Shown here piece after piece: positions 1 to 7,548 of a stretch of DNA of 11,244 nucleotides. Each line of letters opens with the position of its first letter. The first letter of the stretch is position 1. The position numbers and the translations under genes were made by a program. The stretch is from BOG-1184 sp049514575 (GTDB taxonomy: Bacteria > Fibrobacterota > Chitinivibrionia > Chitinivibrionales > Chitinispirillaceae). The DNA is taken from contig JBEKUX010000077.1 of the NCBI GenBank assembly GCA_049514575.1, positions 1 through 11,244 on the forward strand. The letters are read 5' to 3'. The notes under the pieces were generated by a model, which saw only the letters and a program-made list of their open reading frames with translations, was not told the DNA's origin and searched no databases.

Positions 1-713
1 TTGACATAGCGGGTATGCGGCGGCAGCGGCGCCCATCCGCAGTAGTCATCGCCCCTGCGCCACGACACCCAGGCCGGTCCCCACTCGTTGTCCGGCAGCC
101 AGCACCAGCCGTGCGTGCGGTGGCGGAACCAGCGTCCGTAGTGGAACGGCGCCCATCCCCAGGAGTAATCGGACACCCAGCACCAGCCCCAATCCGAATC
201 CACCCAGTGGCCGTGCCTGCAGTACGGTGCCCAGTCCGGACTTATGACCCCTGCGTTGGGCTGCCAGCACCATTCGCCGTCGATGTCGAGCCAGTTACCG
301 TACGGATAAAGCGATTCGTAAAAAAATGAGATGTTCTGGTCGCCCGCCGGAGGGGCGACTGCCGCGGCCGTCAACACTGCCTGTGACGCAGCAGCGGTGT
401 CATTGGAGGCCGCCTGTATTGTTTCCTTTGCCGCAGCAACTGCGGACGCGGAATCGGATTCATAGGCATGACCGTGCCGCATGGCTTCGATGATGATCTT
501 TGACGGAACGCCGAGGTCCTTGAGCGTAATAATATCGTCCGCATCTAAATCAAACGTGTCGGGCGATGATTCGATATAGGCGGTCAGTACCTCTTCATCG
601 ACCCCTGACCGCGCCAGCTTGATGAGGTCATCGCTCGCCTCGGCAGCGCAGGCAGGACTGTTTGCAAGGGCAATGACAACCGTCACACACGCACTTAACA
701 GAATTTTTTTCAT
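1..713 (-). CDS. Secreted tryptophan-rich DUF6600-type protein (partial, C-terminus off window)
   Basis: The frame is open from ATG at 713 down to base 1, giving 237 residues with no stop, so the C-terminus lies outside the window. It starts MKKILLSACVTVVIALA followed by a SPACAAE cleavage-like site: a Sec signal peptide, so the product is exported. Residues about 25-75 form a short helical module with the pattern LARSGVDEEVL and LKDLGVPSKIIIEAM, seen in other exported proteins. A low-complexity Ala/Ser linker follows, then from about residue 125 an aromatic domain starting FFYESLYPYGNW and carrying repeated W-G-W/W-C-W blocks such as GHWVDSDWGWCW and SWGWAPFHYGRW. These match my recollection of DUF6600-type proteins, whose function is unknown. 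AAGGAG at 721-726 lies 7 nt before the ATG. It lies 117 nt downstream of the MFS gene on the same strand. The gene call is firm; the family name is from memory. Confidence 0.85.
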   Translation of the reverse strand, partial: MKKILLSACVTVVIALANSPACAAEASDDLIKLARSGVDEEVLTAYIESSPDTFDLDADDIITLKDLGVPSKIIIEAMRHGHAYESDSASAVAAAKETIQAASNDTAAASQAVLTAAAVAPPAGDQNISFFYESLYPYGNWLDIDGEWCWQPNAGVISPDWAPYCRHGHWVDSDWGWCWVSDYSWGWAPFHYGRWFRHRTHGWCWLPDNEWGPAWVSWRRGDDYCGWAPLPPHTRYV

Positions 714-726
714 AGGAGGTCTCCTT
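714..726 (-). promoter_or_regulatory. Ribosome-binding site with embedded anti-Shine-Dalgarno
   Basis: Read on the minus strand, the leader is AAGGAG-ACCTCCT-ATG. The AAGGAG (721-726) is a normal site 7 nt from the ATG, but the spacer ACCTCCT (714-720) equals the anti-Shine-Dalgarno core at the 3' end of 16S rRNA and is complementary to the site itself. A small AGGA/TCCT hairpin could therefore cover the ribosome-binding site. Confidence 0.6.
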
Positions 727-748
727 TTTATACGGGTAAAAATAATAG

Positions 749-776
749 ATAACATTTGCATGTGCTACTATGTTAT
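749..776. repeat. 7-bp inverted repeat upstream of DUF6600 gene
   Basis: ATAACAT (749-755) and ATGTTAT (770-776) are perfect inverted arms separated by 14 nt. They lie 36 nt upstream of the DUF6600 start codon in the 117-nt gap after the MFS gene. The AT-rich dyad could be a regulator operator or a weak hairpin. I saw no convincing -35/-10 pair beside it, and no classical terminator for the MFS gene in this gap. Confidence 0.45.
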
Positions 777-831
777 TTCCGGTTTCCGCCATCACTGTTT
801 CAGGGTTGCTGCTGCCGGAAAAAACCAGGAA

Positions 832-2124
832 CTACAGGGACTCCGTGACTTCTTCCGAAGATTCGATCCCTGTCGCTACATCAGGAGTGATCTCTTTTTC
901 AGGCGGAGGCAGGATGTTCTTTGCCGACACGATGTTTTTCGAAAAAGAAAAAGCGCCTACAATGCACAGTATGCCGCCGATGAACAGGGTATGCGGCGCA
1001 CCGATCAATCCGGCCAGACCTCCGGCAAGCAGACTGCCGAAAGGTGCCATACCCATGAATGCCATCGCATAAAACGCCATGATGCGTCCCCGTTTGTCAT
1101 CATCCACCAGGACCTGGAGCAAGGTATTGCTTGAAGCCATTTGCACCATCATGCCGCACCCGGCAAATAAAAGAAGCAGTAACGAAAGCCATAAAAACCT
1201 TGAGAATGAAAACGTTATCAGTCCGATTCCAAACAGTACCGCAGCAGTAGGTATCAACGGGCCTAACGCAGCGCTGCTTTTCCTTGAAGCAAGATAGATC
1301 GCACCGCACAAGGCGCCCAGACCCGTAGCGCCCATGAGAAATCCAAGCGTGTGAGGACCTCCTCCAAGCACCTGCTTTGCAAATACGGGCATTAATACCT
1401 GATAGGGCATTCCCAGAAGGCTTACCAGCGCCAGTAACAGTATAATGGAACGCATGGGAACAGACCGGTATACATAGGTAAATCCTTCCTTGAAATCGTG
1501 GAGCAGGTGCGTACTTTTAAAGAGATTTTTTTTCGGAGGGATCTTCATGGTAAGTAATGCTATGATGATAACCAGGTAGCTCATGCTGTTGATAAGAAAA
1601 CAGATCCCCTCGCCCATGGAAGCGATTAAAATTCCGGTGATCGAAGGGCCTACCAGCCGGGCGCTATTCACCATGGATGAATTCAACGCAATGGCATTGC
1701 CCAGGTCCTCCTTGTTTTCAATCATCTCAACGACAAAAGACTGGCGGGCGGTGATATCAAAAGCGTTGATGACGCCGAGAATAATATTTAAAACAATGAT
1801 CCAGGAGACGGTAACCGTGCCCCGTATGACGAGTACCGCAAGTACCATGGCCTGCGCCATGGCACAGATCTGGGTAACAAGAAAAATGGTCTTTTTGTTC
1901 CACCGGTCGGCAACAACTCCGCCGACCGGTGAAAGAATGAACGTCGGGATCTGGCTGACAAACCCGACCACGCCGAGTAAAACCGGTGAACCGGTAAGGC
2001 GGTATACCAGCCAGCTTGTCGCTATGCGCTGCATCCATGTGCCGATCAGCGACGTCCCCTGTCCTATAAAGAACAGCCTGAAATTCCGGTAGCGCAGCGC
2101 CCTGAAAGTTGACTTTAGAGACAT
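832..2124 (-). CDS. MFS transporter, EntS/MFS_3-like exporter
   Basis: A 430-residue inner-membrane protein with about twelve hydrophobic segments, the usual length for a major facilitator. The N-terminus MSLKSTFRALRYRNFRLFF, followed by GQGTSLIGTWMQ and SWLVYRLTGS, is typical of the MFS_3/EntS-type family (Pfam transmembrane secretion effector), which includes siderophore and drug exporters driven by proton exchange. The loop between helices 2 and 3 has the motif A variant GGVVADRWNKKT at residues 68-79. The C-terminus is a short acidic soluble tail. The gene follows the MBL-fold gene by 15 nt, so the two are probably co-transcribed and translation may be coupled, since only a weak GGAAACGGG precedes the ATG. 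The substrate cannot be read from the sequence. The transporter call is firm; export rather than import is inferred from the family. Confidence 0.93.
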   Translation of the reverse strand: MSLKSTFRALRYRNFRLFFIGQGTSLIGTWMQRIATSWLVYRLTGSPVLLGVVGFVSQIPTFILSPVGGVVADRWNKKTIFLVTQICAMAQAMVLAVLVIRGTVTVSWIIVLNIILGVINAFDITARQSFVVEMIENKEDLGNAIALNSSMVNSARLVGPSITGILIASMGEGICFLINSMSYLVIIIALLTMKIPPKKNLFKSTHLLHDFKEGFTYVYRSVPMRSIILLLALVSLLGMPYQVLMPVFAKQVLGGGPHTLGFLMGATGLGALCGAIYLASRKSSAALGPLIPTAAVLFGIGLITFSFSRFLWLSLLLLLFAGCGMMVQMASSNTLLQVLVDDDKRGRIMAFYAMAFMGMAPFGSLLAGGLAGLIGAPHTLFIGGILCIVGAFSFSKNIVSAKNILPPPEKEITPDVATGIESSEEVTESL

Positions 2125-2139
2125 TAAGGCCCGTTTCCG

Positions 2140-2817
2140 TCACCGCCGCGCGTGAACATACTCGTCCATCAAAAAGGGCTTCCCATGGCCGGGATACACC
2201 GTTGTGATGTTTATCTTTATCAATTTGTCAATGCTGGTTTTCAGCTGTCCCGGGTTTTCTATAATCCTGGCGTCATCGGGCTTTTTGTTGTTGACGAAGG
2301 TGTCCCCCGCAAACAGATCGCCCCGGTCGGTAATAACGCCGATTGAACCCGGGGTGTGGCCCGGGATATGGATGACTTTTGCAGGCAGGCAATACTCTTC
2401 AAGCCGTTGCCCGTCCGACAGAAGGATATCCGGTTTGAATCTGGGGAAACTTATTTTGTCCTTCTGCAGTTTTCTTCTTAACATCCTGATGGTAAAAAAT
2501 ACCCTGTACAACAATGGCCGGACTTTGCGTTTTAAGAATACGCCGTTTTCAACCTGGTTGACATCGCCCCCGTGCATGGCGATCCTGGCCTTGTATTTCT
2601 CCCGCAGCCGTACCGCATTACCGGTGTGGTCCCAGTCGCCGTGGGTTATGAGTATAAGCTTTAACATGCCGGGCAGACATCCGGCAGCGAGCAATTCCTT
2701 CTCCAGCCGGTCCCCCTGATCGGGCAAGCCGGTATCTATTAACACGTATCCGTCCCTGGCCTTTACCAGAAACGCATTTACGAAATCCAGGCTGATGACT
2801 TTGATGTCGGTATTCAT
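2140..2817 (-). CDS. MBL-fold metallo-hydrolase with HxDxDH variant motif
   Basis: A 225-residue metallo-beta-lactamase-fold protein with no signal peptide, so cytoplasmic. Motifs in order: LIDTG (26-30); THGDWDHTGN (58-67), the metal-binding loop; GHTPGS (153-158, His154); FAGDTF (169-174, Asp172); PGHGKP (209-214, His211). In the canonical HxHxDH motif residue 61 is His; here it is Asp (HGDWDH), while the other ligands are present. This variant occurs in some MBL hydrolases, so catalysis is still likely but metal preference may differ. Family members hydrolyse thioesters, lactones, phosphodiesters or beta-lactams; the substrate here is unknown. The Shine-Dalgarno GGGGGAGG (2827-2834) lies 9 nt before the ATG. 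As first gene of a pair with an exporter 15 nt downstream, a joint role in detoxification or metabolite handling is possible but inferred. Confidence 0.92.
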   Translation of the reverse strand: MNTDIKVISLDFVNAFLVKARDGYVLIDTGLPDQGDRLEKELLAAGCLPGMLKLILITHGDWDHTGNAVRLREKYKARIAMHGGDVNQVENGVFLKRKVRPLLYRVFFTIRMLRRKLQKDKISFPRFKPDILLSDGQRLEEYCLPAKVIHIPGHTPGSIGVITDRGDLFAGDTFVNNKKPDDARIIENPGQLKTSIDKLIKINITTVYPGHGKPFLMDEYVHARR

Positions 2818-3103
2818 ATGTGTTAACCTCCCCCTGGTTCAGGTCGCCTTTCCATTCAATAAAAAACAGGGACTGCTTCTAAAATAAAGGATGCCGCCCC
2901 GCCGGTTTTATTTTAAGAACCCTTAGCAGGATCGTTTCCCCGGCCTTCTTTTGCCGGGAATGATCGCCGATATATTTTGCGAACGATACACTACGGTAAC
3001 GTCGGAGAATTGTAACCTTGGGGAAAGACGTACACGGTTTTGAAAAATCGTATATAAGAAACAGGAGAGGGAAATAAAGGACGCCCGCAAACAAGAAAGA
3101 AAC
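2818..3103. other. Divergent intergenic region (286 nt)
   Basis: This gap separates the minus-strand MBL gene from the plus-strand EreA/ChaN-like gene and must hold the control regions of both. Apart from the MBL ribosome-binding site, I found no -35/-10 pair of good quality on either strand. TATATAAG near 3050 is a possible -10 for the plus-strand gene, but it lacks a matching -35. No short coding frame here has a credible ribosome-binding site. Confidence 0.5.
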
Positions 3104-4615
3104 ATGAACGCTAAAAAGTTACTGATCGTGCTTCTGTCGTTTTCCGCGGTTGTTTGTATGTCATGCGATACCACCGCATCGAAAATCCATAAAAACCCTG
3201 CGGACTATCTGATTAAAGAATTAAAGAACAGGCGGATTTTAATGCTCGGAGATTTTGTGCAGCATCAGCAGCCGTTACCGTATTATTCCGTTCTCGAAGT
3301 ATTGAACACATGGGTCTCATTGGTCAAACAGGGGGCCGATGTTGACAGGCACATCGTTCTGGTCCTGGAAAAAGACAGCGTTGATGCCGGTTTGCTCAAG
3401 GAGTTCATCAAAACCAATGATCTGAAGCCGCTTTTCAATTATTGGTTTTTTTCCGCGATGGAACCGATGATGGAAGACCTGGAGTTTTTTGCCGATATCC
3501 GGCGTCTGTCAATTAAGGTCGACAGCCTGAATGCCGTTGTGCCTGAACAGATGAAAGTCACCTTTGATATCCTGGGTCCGGAAGCGACGCTGGGTTTTGT
3601 CCATGCTGAGCCAGGCCCGGCATTTAAAAATGAAATGGCCGAGTTTATCCTTCATGAACGTGACAGTTTGATCGCACGCACTATAATCGAATACCTTGCA
3701 CAGCATAAGGAATCAAAGGCTGTAGCTTTTTACGGGAGCGCCCATCTTAACAAGAGTTTTACCCGTAAATACCTTGGTGTAAAACCGAACAGACCGGATA
3801 CCCTGGGGTTCTGGCTGGCGCATTATTTAAAAAGGGCGTATGGAGAACAGCGGGTTCTTTCCGTTAATCAAATGCTCTTTAATCCCCGGATTATTAAACC
3901 GGCCATCGTCAAAAAAGCAGGAAAGGAAAATTTTTATATCGAAAGCAACGCATTAGCAGGGGTGCCCGGGCTTGACTCGGTGTATGACGGGGTTATTGTG
4001 CGCAGGGAGCCTTTTGTTTCCAGCCATTCAATCCACAGAATATTTTCGGTGAACGTTGTCAATGCTTTCATTTCAAAAATGGATTCGCTTTTGTATGATT
4101 CGACAAACAGGATATTGAAACGGGATTATCTGACCGCATTACGGGCGTTGCCGTACCTGTGCGGGGTGAATTTTGAAAATCCATTGAAGCCGGAAGCATG
4201 GTTTAAAAGCGATAAGCCGGCCATTGTTCTGAATCAATGGAAAGCGTGGCTTGCAAAGAACGCTTCCGCGATTCCGCAGCGGATGGATTCAAAAGAGTTT
4301 AAGGGATTTTTGAAGCAATTGTATGCGCAAAGCTTTCATGATGGAAAATTGCGGGGGAAATTACTCTCCATCGGGTTCGGCCTGCAAGCGTGGAATGTTC
4401 ACGGATTCTCGGAAAGTCAATGGGACAGCCTGATCTGGCCCGAAGCGATCAGCCGGATCAAATGCATCAATGCCATCGGGCAATTCTGGTTCGGGGACAG
4501 TACCGAGCAGACGATGGGGCATGATTTCCTTGTCCAGTATACCGGCAAAAACCTTTCGGAACCAGATTTGTATTTAAAATGGTTCAGGAACCGGAAAGAC
4601 AGCGTTTCCTATTGA
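3104..4615 (+). CDS. Putative lipoprotein of the EreA/ChaN/TraB-like superfamily
   Basis: A 503-residue protein starting MNAKKLLIVLLSFSAVVCMSC: a signal sequence with Cys21 as a possible lipidation site, although the -3/-2 residues (C-M) fit the lipobox poorly. The next ~200 residues resemble the EreA/ChaN/TraB (Tiki) superfamily of hydrolases and haem-binding proteins: RILMLGD-FVQHQQPLPYYS (44-62) where relatives carry LGE-x-H, acidic LVLEKDS (86-92), HERDSLIARTI (184-194) where relatives have a RD-xxMA helix, and FYGSAHL (209-215) where relatives have a G-x-x-H strand. The C-terminal half (about 260-503) is not recognised. Only a weak AAGAAAG precedes the ATG; the start is chosen because it begins the signal peptide. 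It is transcribed divergently from the MBL gene and ends 79 nt before the DUF3795 gene. The superfamily link is by motif order only, and activity is unproven. Confidence 0.75.
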   Translation: MNAKKLLIVLLSFSAVVCMSCDTTASKIHKNPADYLIKELKNRRILMLGDFVQHQQPLPYYSVLEVLNTWVSLVKQGADVDRHIVLVLEKDSVDAGLLKEFIKTNDLKPLFNYWFFSAMEPMMEDLEFFADIRRLSIKVDSLNAVVPEQMKVTFDILGPEATLGFVHAEPGPAFKNEMAEFILHERDSLIARTIIEYLAQHKESKAVAFYGSAHLNKSFTRKYLGVKPNRPDTLGFWLAHYLKRAYGEQRVLSVNQMLFNPRIIKPAIVKKAGKENFYIESNALAGVPGLDSVYDGVIVRREPFVSSHSIHRIFSVNVVNAFISKMDSLLYDSTNRILKRDYLTALRALPYLCGVNFENPLKPEAWFKSDKPAIVLNQWKAWLAKNASAIPQRMDSKEFKGFLKQLYAQSFHDGKLRGKLLSIGFGLQAWNVHGFSESQWDSLIWPEAISRIKCINAIGQFWFGDSTEQTMGHDFLVQYTGKNLSEPDLYLKWFRNRKDSVSY

Positions 4616-4694
4616 GGACAGGTGCCTCGTTATAAACTTGCCTTTTACTTTAGGACAATATATTATTAAGGCCTCATTGTGAGGGGGAGGTACT

Positions 4695-5102
4695 ATGGAT
4701 ATCGGCGTATGCGGCGATAATTGCCTTGATTGTCCGCGGTACAGTGCGACAAGGACCAACAATACCGAGCTGTTTTCCGAACTCCTGCATCTGTATATCA
4801 AGGCAGGATTGCGTCCCAAAGATACAAAAGTCGAAGAGCTGCGGTGTGAAGGGTGCGGGACGGTGAAAACATGCGCGTACCCCGGCCTGAAAGCGTGTGC
4901 GAATGAGTATCTGGTGGAGAATTGCGGTGAGTGCCAACAGTATCCCTGCGCCAGGATCGAAGCGGTGTTTAAAAAATCTGAGGCTACGAAAAATATAATG
5001 AAAATGGCATTGACCTCATATGAAATGGGCCTGTTCGGGGACGCGTTTTTCAGAAAAGAGGAAAACCTGAACAGGATTCATCGAAACAAGTTCCCCGCCT
5101 GA
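4695..5102 (+). CDS. DUF3795 cysteine-rich protein
   Basis: A 135-residue soluble protein with ten cysteines at residues 6, 10, 13, 51, 54, 60, 68, 77, 80 and 85. The order CGDNCLDCPRYSAT (6-19), C-EGCG (51-55), C-AYPGLKACAN (60-70) and ENCGECQQYPCARI (76-88) is the DUF3795 signature. The function of this family is unknown; the cysteine pairs suggest zinc or iron-sulfur binding, which is inference. The Shine-Dalgarno GGGGGAGG (4683-4690) lies 4 nt before the ATG and fixes the start. It follows the EreA/ChaN-like gene on the same strand with 79 nt between them, in which I see neither terminator nor clear promoter, so read-through is possible. No membrane segment or signal peptide is visible. 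Confidence 0.93.
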   Translation: MDIGVCGDNCLDCPRYSATRTNNTELFSELLHLYIKAGLRPKDTKVEELRCEGCGTVKTCAYPGLKACANEYLVENCGECQQYPCARIEAVFKKSEATKNIMKMALTSYEMGLFGDAFFRKEENLNRIHRNKFPA

Positions 5103-5132
5103 TTGACGATGATCGCCTGAGCGTCCCATAAA
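5103..5132 (+). promoter_or_regulatory. Candidate sigma-70 promoter for the lipase gene
   Basis: TTGACG (5103-5108, five of six bases of the -35 consensus) is followed after 18 nt by CATAAA (5127-5132, four of six of the -10). It overlaps the end of the DUF3795 gene and lies about 110 nt before the lipase start. Match quality is modest. Confidence 0.3.
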
Positions 5133-5231
5133 AATTGGTTTTTTCATATGCCGCGGTTACGAGGGCGCTTTACGCACATGATCGCAGTTGTTACAGGGTA
5201 GTTTAGAGGAATTAGCAAACGCATAAGGCGT

Positions 5232-5236
5232 GGAGG
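5232..5236 (+). promoter_or_regulatory. Ribosome-binding site deciding the lipase start
   Basis: GGAGG stands 8 nt before ATG 5245 and overlaps the alternative GTG at 5230, so it can serve only the ATG. It shortens the protein by five residues relative to the longest frame. Confidence 0.75.
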
Positions 5237-5244
5237 CAACGGTC

Positions 5245-6129
5245 ATGTATTATCCGGCCGGATTCGATCGAAGCAGGGCGGTCCAGCTTGCGGAACTGGT
5301 CAAACAGGCATATGACCAGCTCGAGGCATTTAAAAAGAATGAGGAATGGGGCCTGCGGGGCGATTATTCCCTTATGACCGGACTTTTCTATCTCGGAGCT
5401 CAGGCTGCTCAAAGCAAGGCGGTCACCAGCCATTTCGACAAGGAACTGCACCAATTTGTGAAATCCAAGTTTCAGAAAGGAACCGGGCTGCCCATCGGAT
5501 TTATAGCATGCAGCGGGTCCGACGTGTTTCTGGTTTTCCGCGGCACAATGACTGTCTCCGAATGGCTCAATGATTACAGCGTCAGCTTGACGCCGTATCC
5601 GTACGGCGCGTTTGGAAATGTCCACAACGGGTTTATTAAAACCTACGGGATTTTTCGAAAGACCATTCTCGATGCGCTGAGAAACATCGGGCCAGAAAAA
5701 AGGCTGTATATAGCCGGACACAGCCTCGGCGCCGCGCTGGCGACACTGGCAGTTCCGGACATTGCGTCGTCAACGGTCTTCGCGTCCGCGTCCGTATACA
5801 CCTATGCCTCTCCGCGGGTCGGGGACAGGACGTTTGCCGCGGAGTACAATCGCCTGACAAAAGGGAGATCGTTCCGTATCGCGAACACGTGCGATCTGGT
5901 GGGTTCAATTCCCTTTCCGGTGCCGTTCCTGGGAATTATCGGCGCGTATTTCACCCATGTCGATGACCCCGTCGAATTCACGGTACAGGAAGAGGATGTC
6001 GATAAAAATCACGACGTGGAAACGTACCTGAAAGCGCTTAAGGCCGATGAGGGCAGGAGCGAGGGCACGACTGAGGGCAAAAGGGGTCTGTTCCGCCGCA
6101 TGTTTGCTCGCTTCAATAGCGGTCCCTGA
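5245..6129 (+). CDS. Class 3 lipase (alpha/beta hydrolase)
   Basis: A 294-residue Lipase_3-family serine esterase that hydrolyses acylglycerols or related esters. Motifs: FRGT (98-101), the oxyanion-hole strand; EWLNDY (106-111); VHNGF (126-130); the nucleophile elbow GHSLG (158-162, Ser160); YASPRVGD (187-194); NTCDLVGSIP (214-223, with Asp217 as likely catalytic acid); and NHDVETYL (255-262, His256 as likely catalytic base). The triad is therefore complete. ATG at 5245 is preferred over the in-frame GTG at 5230 because GGAGG (5232-5236) sits 8 nt before the ATG and no good site precedes the GTG. There is no signal peptide, so it is cytoplasmic or exported by another route. The C-terminus is basic (KRGLFRRMFARF) and may touch membrane phospholipid. 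Family certain, substrate unknown. Confidence 0.92.
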   Translation: MYYPAGFDRSRAVQLAELVKQAYDQLEAFKKNEEWGLRGDYSLMTGLFYLGAQAAQSKAVTSHFDKELHQFVKSKFQKGTGLPIGFIACSGSDVFLVFRGTMTVSEWLNDYSVSLTPYPYGAFGNVHNGFIKTYGIFRKTILDALRNIGPEKRLYIAGHSLGAALATLAVPDIASSTVFASASVYTYASPRVGDRTFAAEYNRLTKGRSFRIANTCDLVGSIPFPVPFLGIIGAYFTHVDDPVEFTVQEEDVDKNHDVETYLKALKADEGRSEGTTEGKRGLFRRMFARFNSGP

Positions 6130-6214
6130 AAACCTGAACCGAGGCCGTCGATCAAGCCAGATTCATTTGTGATTCTGGAAATCAAACCAATTAAATAGGG
6201 ACGGGTGCGGAAAT

Positions 6215-6246
6215 AAAAAACCCCTCAATGAAACGAGGGGTTTTTT
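6215..6246. terminator. Bidirectional rho-independent terminator
   Basis: AAAAAACCCCTC (6215-6226) and GAGGGGTTTTTT (6235-6246) form a perfect 12-bp stem with an 8-nt loop. The A-tract on one side and T-tract on the other allow it to end the lipase transcript (plus) and the beta-helix lipoprotein transcript (minus), which converge here. Confidence 0.95.
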
Positions 6247-6268
6247 ATTGTTCTAATGCTGTCAACTA

Positions 6269-7312
6269 TCAATTTGCGGCATACCAAATACTTGAGGAGC
6301 TTACATAGCTATCTGAATTATAATCGTAAATGCCGTCCCAGTCGACGGAACCCGGCAAAGTAGCTGTTCCGTCGCCATTGGCATCACCGCCGTGCGCGTC
6401 GTCTTTAAATGACGTAAAGACCGCGGAGGCAATCCCGTTGATCGCACCGTCGGTTTCAATCGTGCATGTTCCGCCTGTCTCGAACTTTATGATCGTCCCG
6501 GCGCTCAGAGTGAGCGTTCCATAGACCAGGAGTTCACTCTCGATCACGATTCCAACCTCAGGTGAAAACCATGCAACCGACAGATCGACTTCCCCTAAAC
6601 CAGAAGGGATGAGTATCCTCTGGAAAAGATTTGTCTGCGCCGCATGAAGAGGATTGTGGAAAATATTCGAGCCGTAGATATTCAGACCGGCATTTGCAAG
6701 AAAGGGTTCATAGTTATCGTAAAAAATATTTGCCTGCGCCTCAGTGCCCGATGCCGCGTAGCTTAAATCAAGGCCGACGTTATTGTGCGCAAAAGTACAG
6801 CTGTCGACTTTTGCCTGCCCGCCCGAAACGATCAGTCCATAGTGGTCCCAGTAAAAAATGCAGTTTGTAAATGACGAGCCGTTTCCTCCTTCAATGTCCA
6901 CGTCTCCCCAGTCGCTTCTCGACGGCGAACTGGTGTAACCGTCGCCGTTGCTGTCCCCACCGTAGGCGTCATCTTTCAGCGAGGTGAAAACAATCTGGCT
7001 GGTTGAGGTTCCGTTGGCCACTATTGTTCCTGTCGAGGAAGCAACAAGCACCGCATCGGCATCGAACTTGACGATAACACCCGGTTCTATCACCAGAGTG
7101 CTGGACACCACTATTGAACCGTTGATGACGTAAACGTTTCCCGATGACCATGTTGTAACGGTAGTGATATCTCCGCTTACCTGAATAACGGGAAAATTGG
7201 ACCCTTGGTCGTTGCTACCCGAAGTCGGGCTCGATTTGGAGCATCCTGCAAGTAAAACGAATACCACTGTGCCAGTAACGACAAGTCCCACCGTTTTCAA
7301 CGCGTTTCGCAT
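6269..7312 (-). CDS. Beta-helix-type lipoprotein with duplicated NGDG motif
   Basis: A 347-residue surface or periplasmic lipoprotein. The signal peptide ends in LLAGC, a perfect lipobox with Cys24. The body is rich in short beta strands and Asn/Ser/Gly turns (SFTNCIFYWDHYGL, KVDSCTFAHNNVGLDL), typical of right-handed parallel beta-helices. One module appears twice: EPGVIVKF-x(26)-VFTSLKDDAYGGDSNGDG (76-125) and SAGTIIKF-x(21)-VFTSFKDDAHGGDANGDG (270-315), each followed by a DW pair at 134-135 and 324-325. The D-x-NGDG loops look like calcium sites, which is inference. The start at 7312 is chosen because AAAGGAGG (7317-7324) lies 4 nt upstream and the signal peptide begins there; an in-frame ATG at 7393 would put 27 polar residues before it. 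The role is unknown; adhesin, surface scaffold or carbohydrate binding are possible. Confidence 0.85.
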   Translation of the reverse strand: MRNALKTVGLVVTGTVVFVLLAGCSKSSPTSGSNDQGSNFPVIQVSGDITTVTTWSSGNVYVINGSIVVSSTLVIEPGVIVKFDADAVLVASSTGTIVANGTSTSQIVFTSLKDDAYGGDSNGDGYTSSPSRSDWGDVDIEGGNGSSFTNCIFYWDHYGLIVSGGQAKVDSCTFAHNNVGLDLSYAASGTEAQANIFYDNYEPFLANAGLNIYGSNIFHNPLHAAQTNLFQRILIPSGLGEVDLSVAWFSPEVGIVIESELLVYGTLTLSAGTIIKFETGGTCTIETDGAINGIASAVFTSFKDDAHGGDANGDGTATLPGSVDWDGIYDYNSDSYVSSSSIWYAAN

Positions 7313-7316
7313 ACTG

Positions 7317-7324
7317 CCTCCTTT
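7317..7324 (-). promoter_or_regulatory. Ribosome-binding site deciding the beta-helix lipoprotein start
   Basis: AAAGGAGG on the minus strand lies 4 nt before ATG 7312. It marks this start rather than the in-frame ATG at 7393, which has no comparable site. Confidence 0.8.
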
Positions 7325-7533
7325 AAAAAAATAATGGGAAAATTTATCTGCTTTTTTTTCCACTATGGTTCGTGAACATGCGACAGCTTTCAACCGCCTG
7401 TATGGCGCCGTTAAAATAATCTATGGATGCAAAGGGAGACAGACGTCGGGAGGAAGAACATAAAAGATAATATCAAAAAAACCTGCACTGCACGCCGTTT
7501 TTTAAATACTATTTCGGAAAAATCTCATGACGG

Positions 7534-7548
7534 ATGGAATTCTTCCAT
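7534..7548. repeat. ATGGAA-N3-TTCCAT dyad, possible operator
   Basis: Perfect 6-bp inverted arms (7534-7539 and 7543-7548) with a 3-nt centre, about 90 nt upstream of the ppnP start and between two divergent genes. The size and short spacing suit a dimeric regulator. No regulator is assigned. Confidence 0.4.

Noticed and set aside
15..329. Proline-rich plus-strand frame
   Set aside because: It is the complement of the Trp-rich DUF6600 coding region, has no ribosome-binding site and its composition is that of an antisense shadow.
1757..2143. Minus-strand frame overlapping the MFS start
   Set aside because: It lies in another frame of the MFS gene, and the 430-residue MFS protein is clearly the real product.
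6157..6178. CCAGA/TCTGG inverted repeat after the lipase gene
   Set aside because: The stem is only 5 bp with no T-tract, and the strong terminator at 6215-6246 explains the gap.
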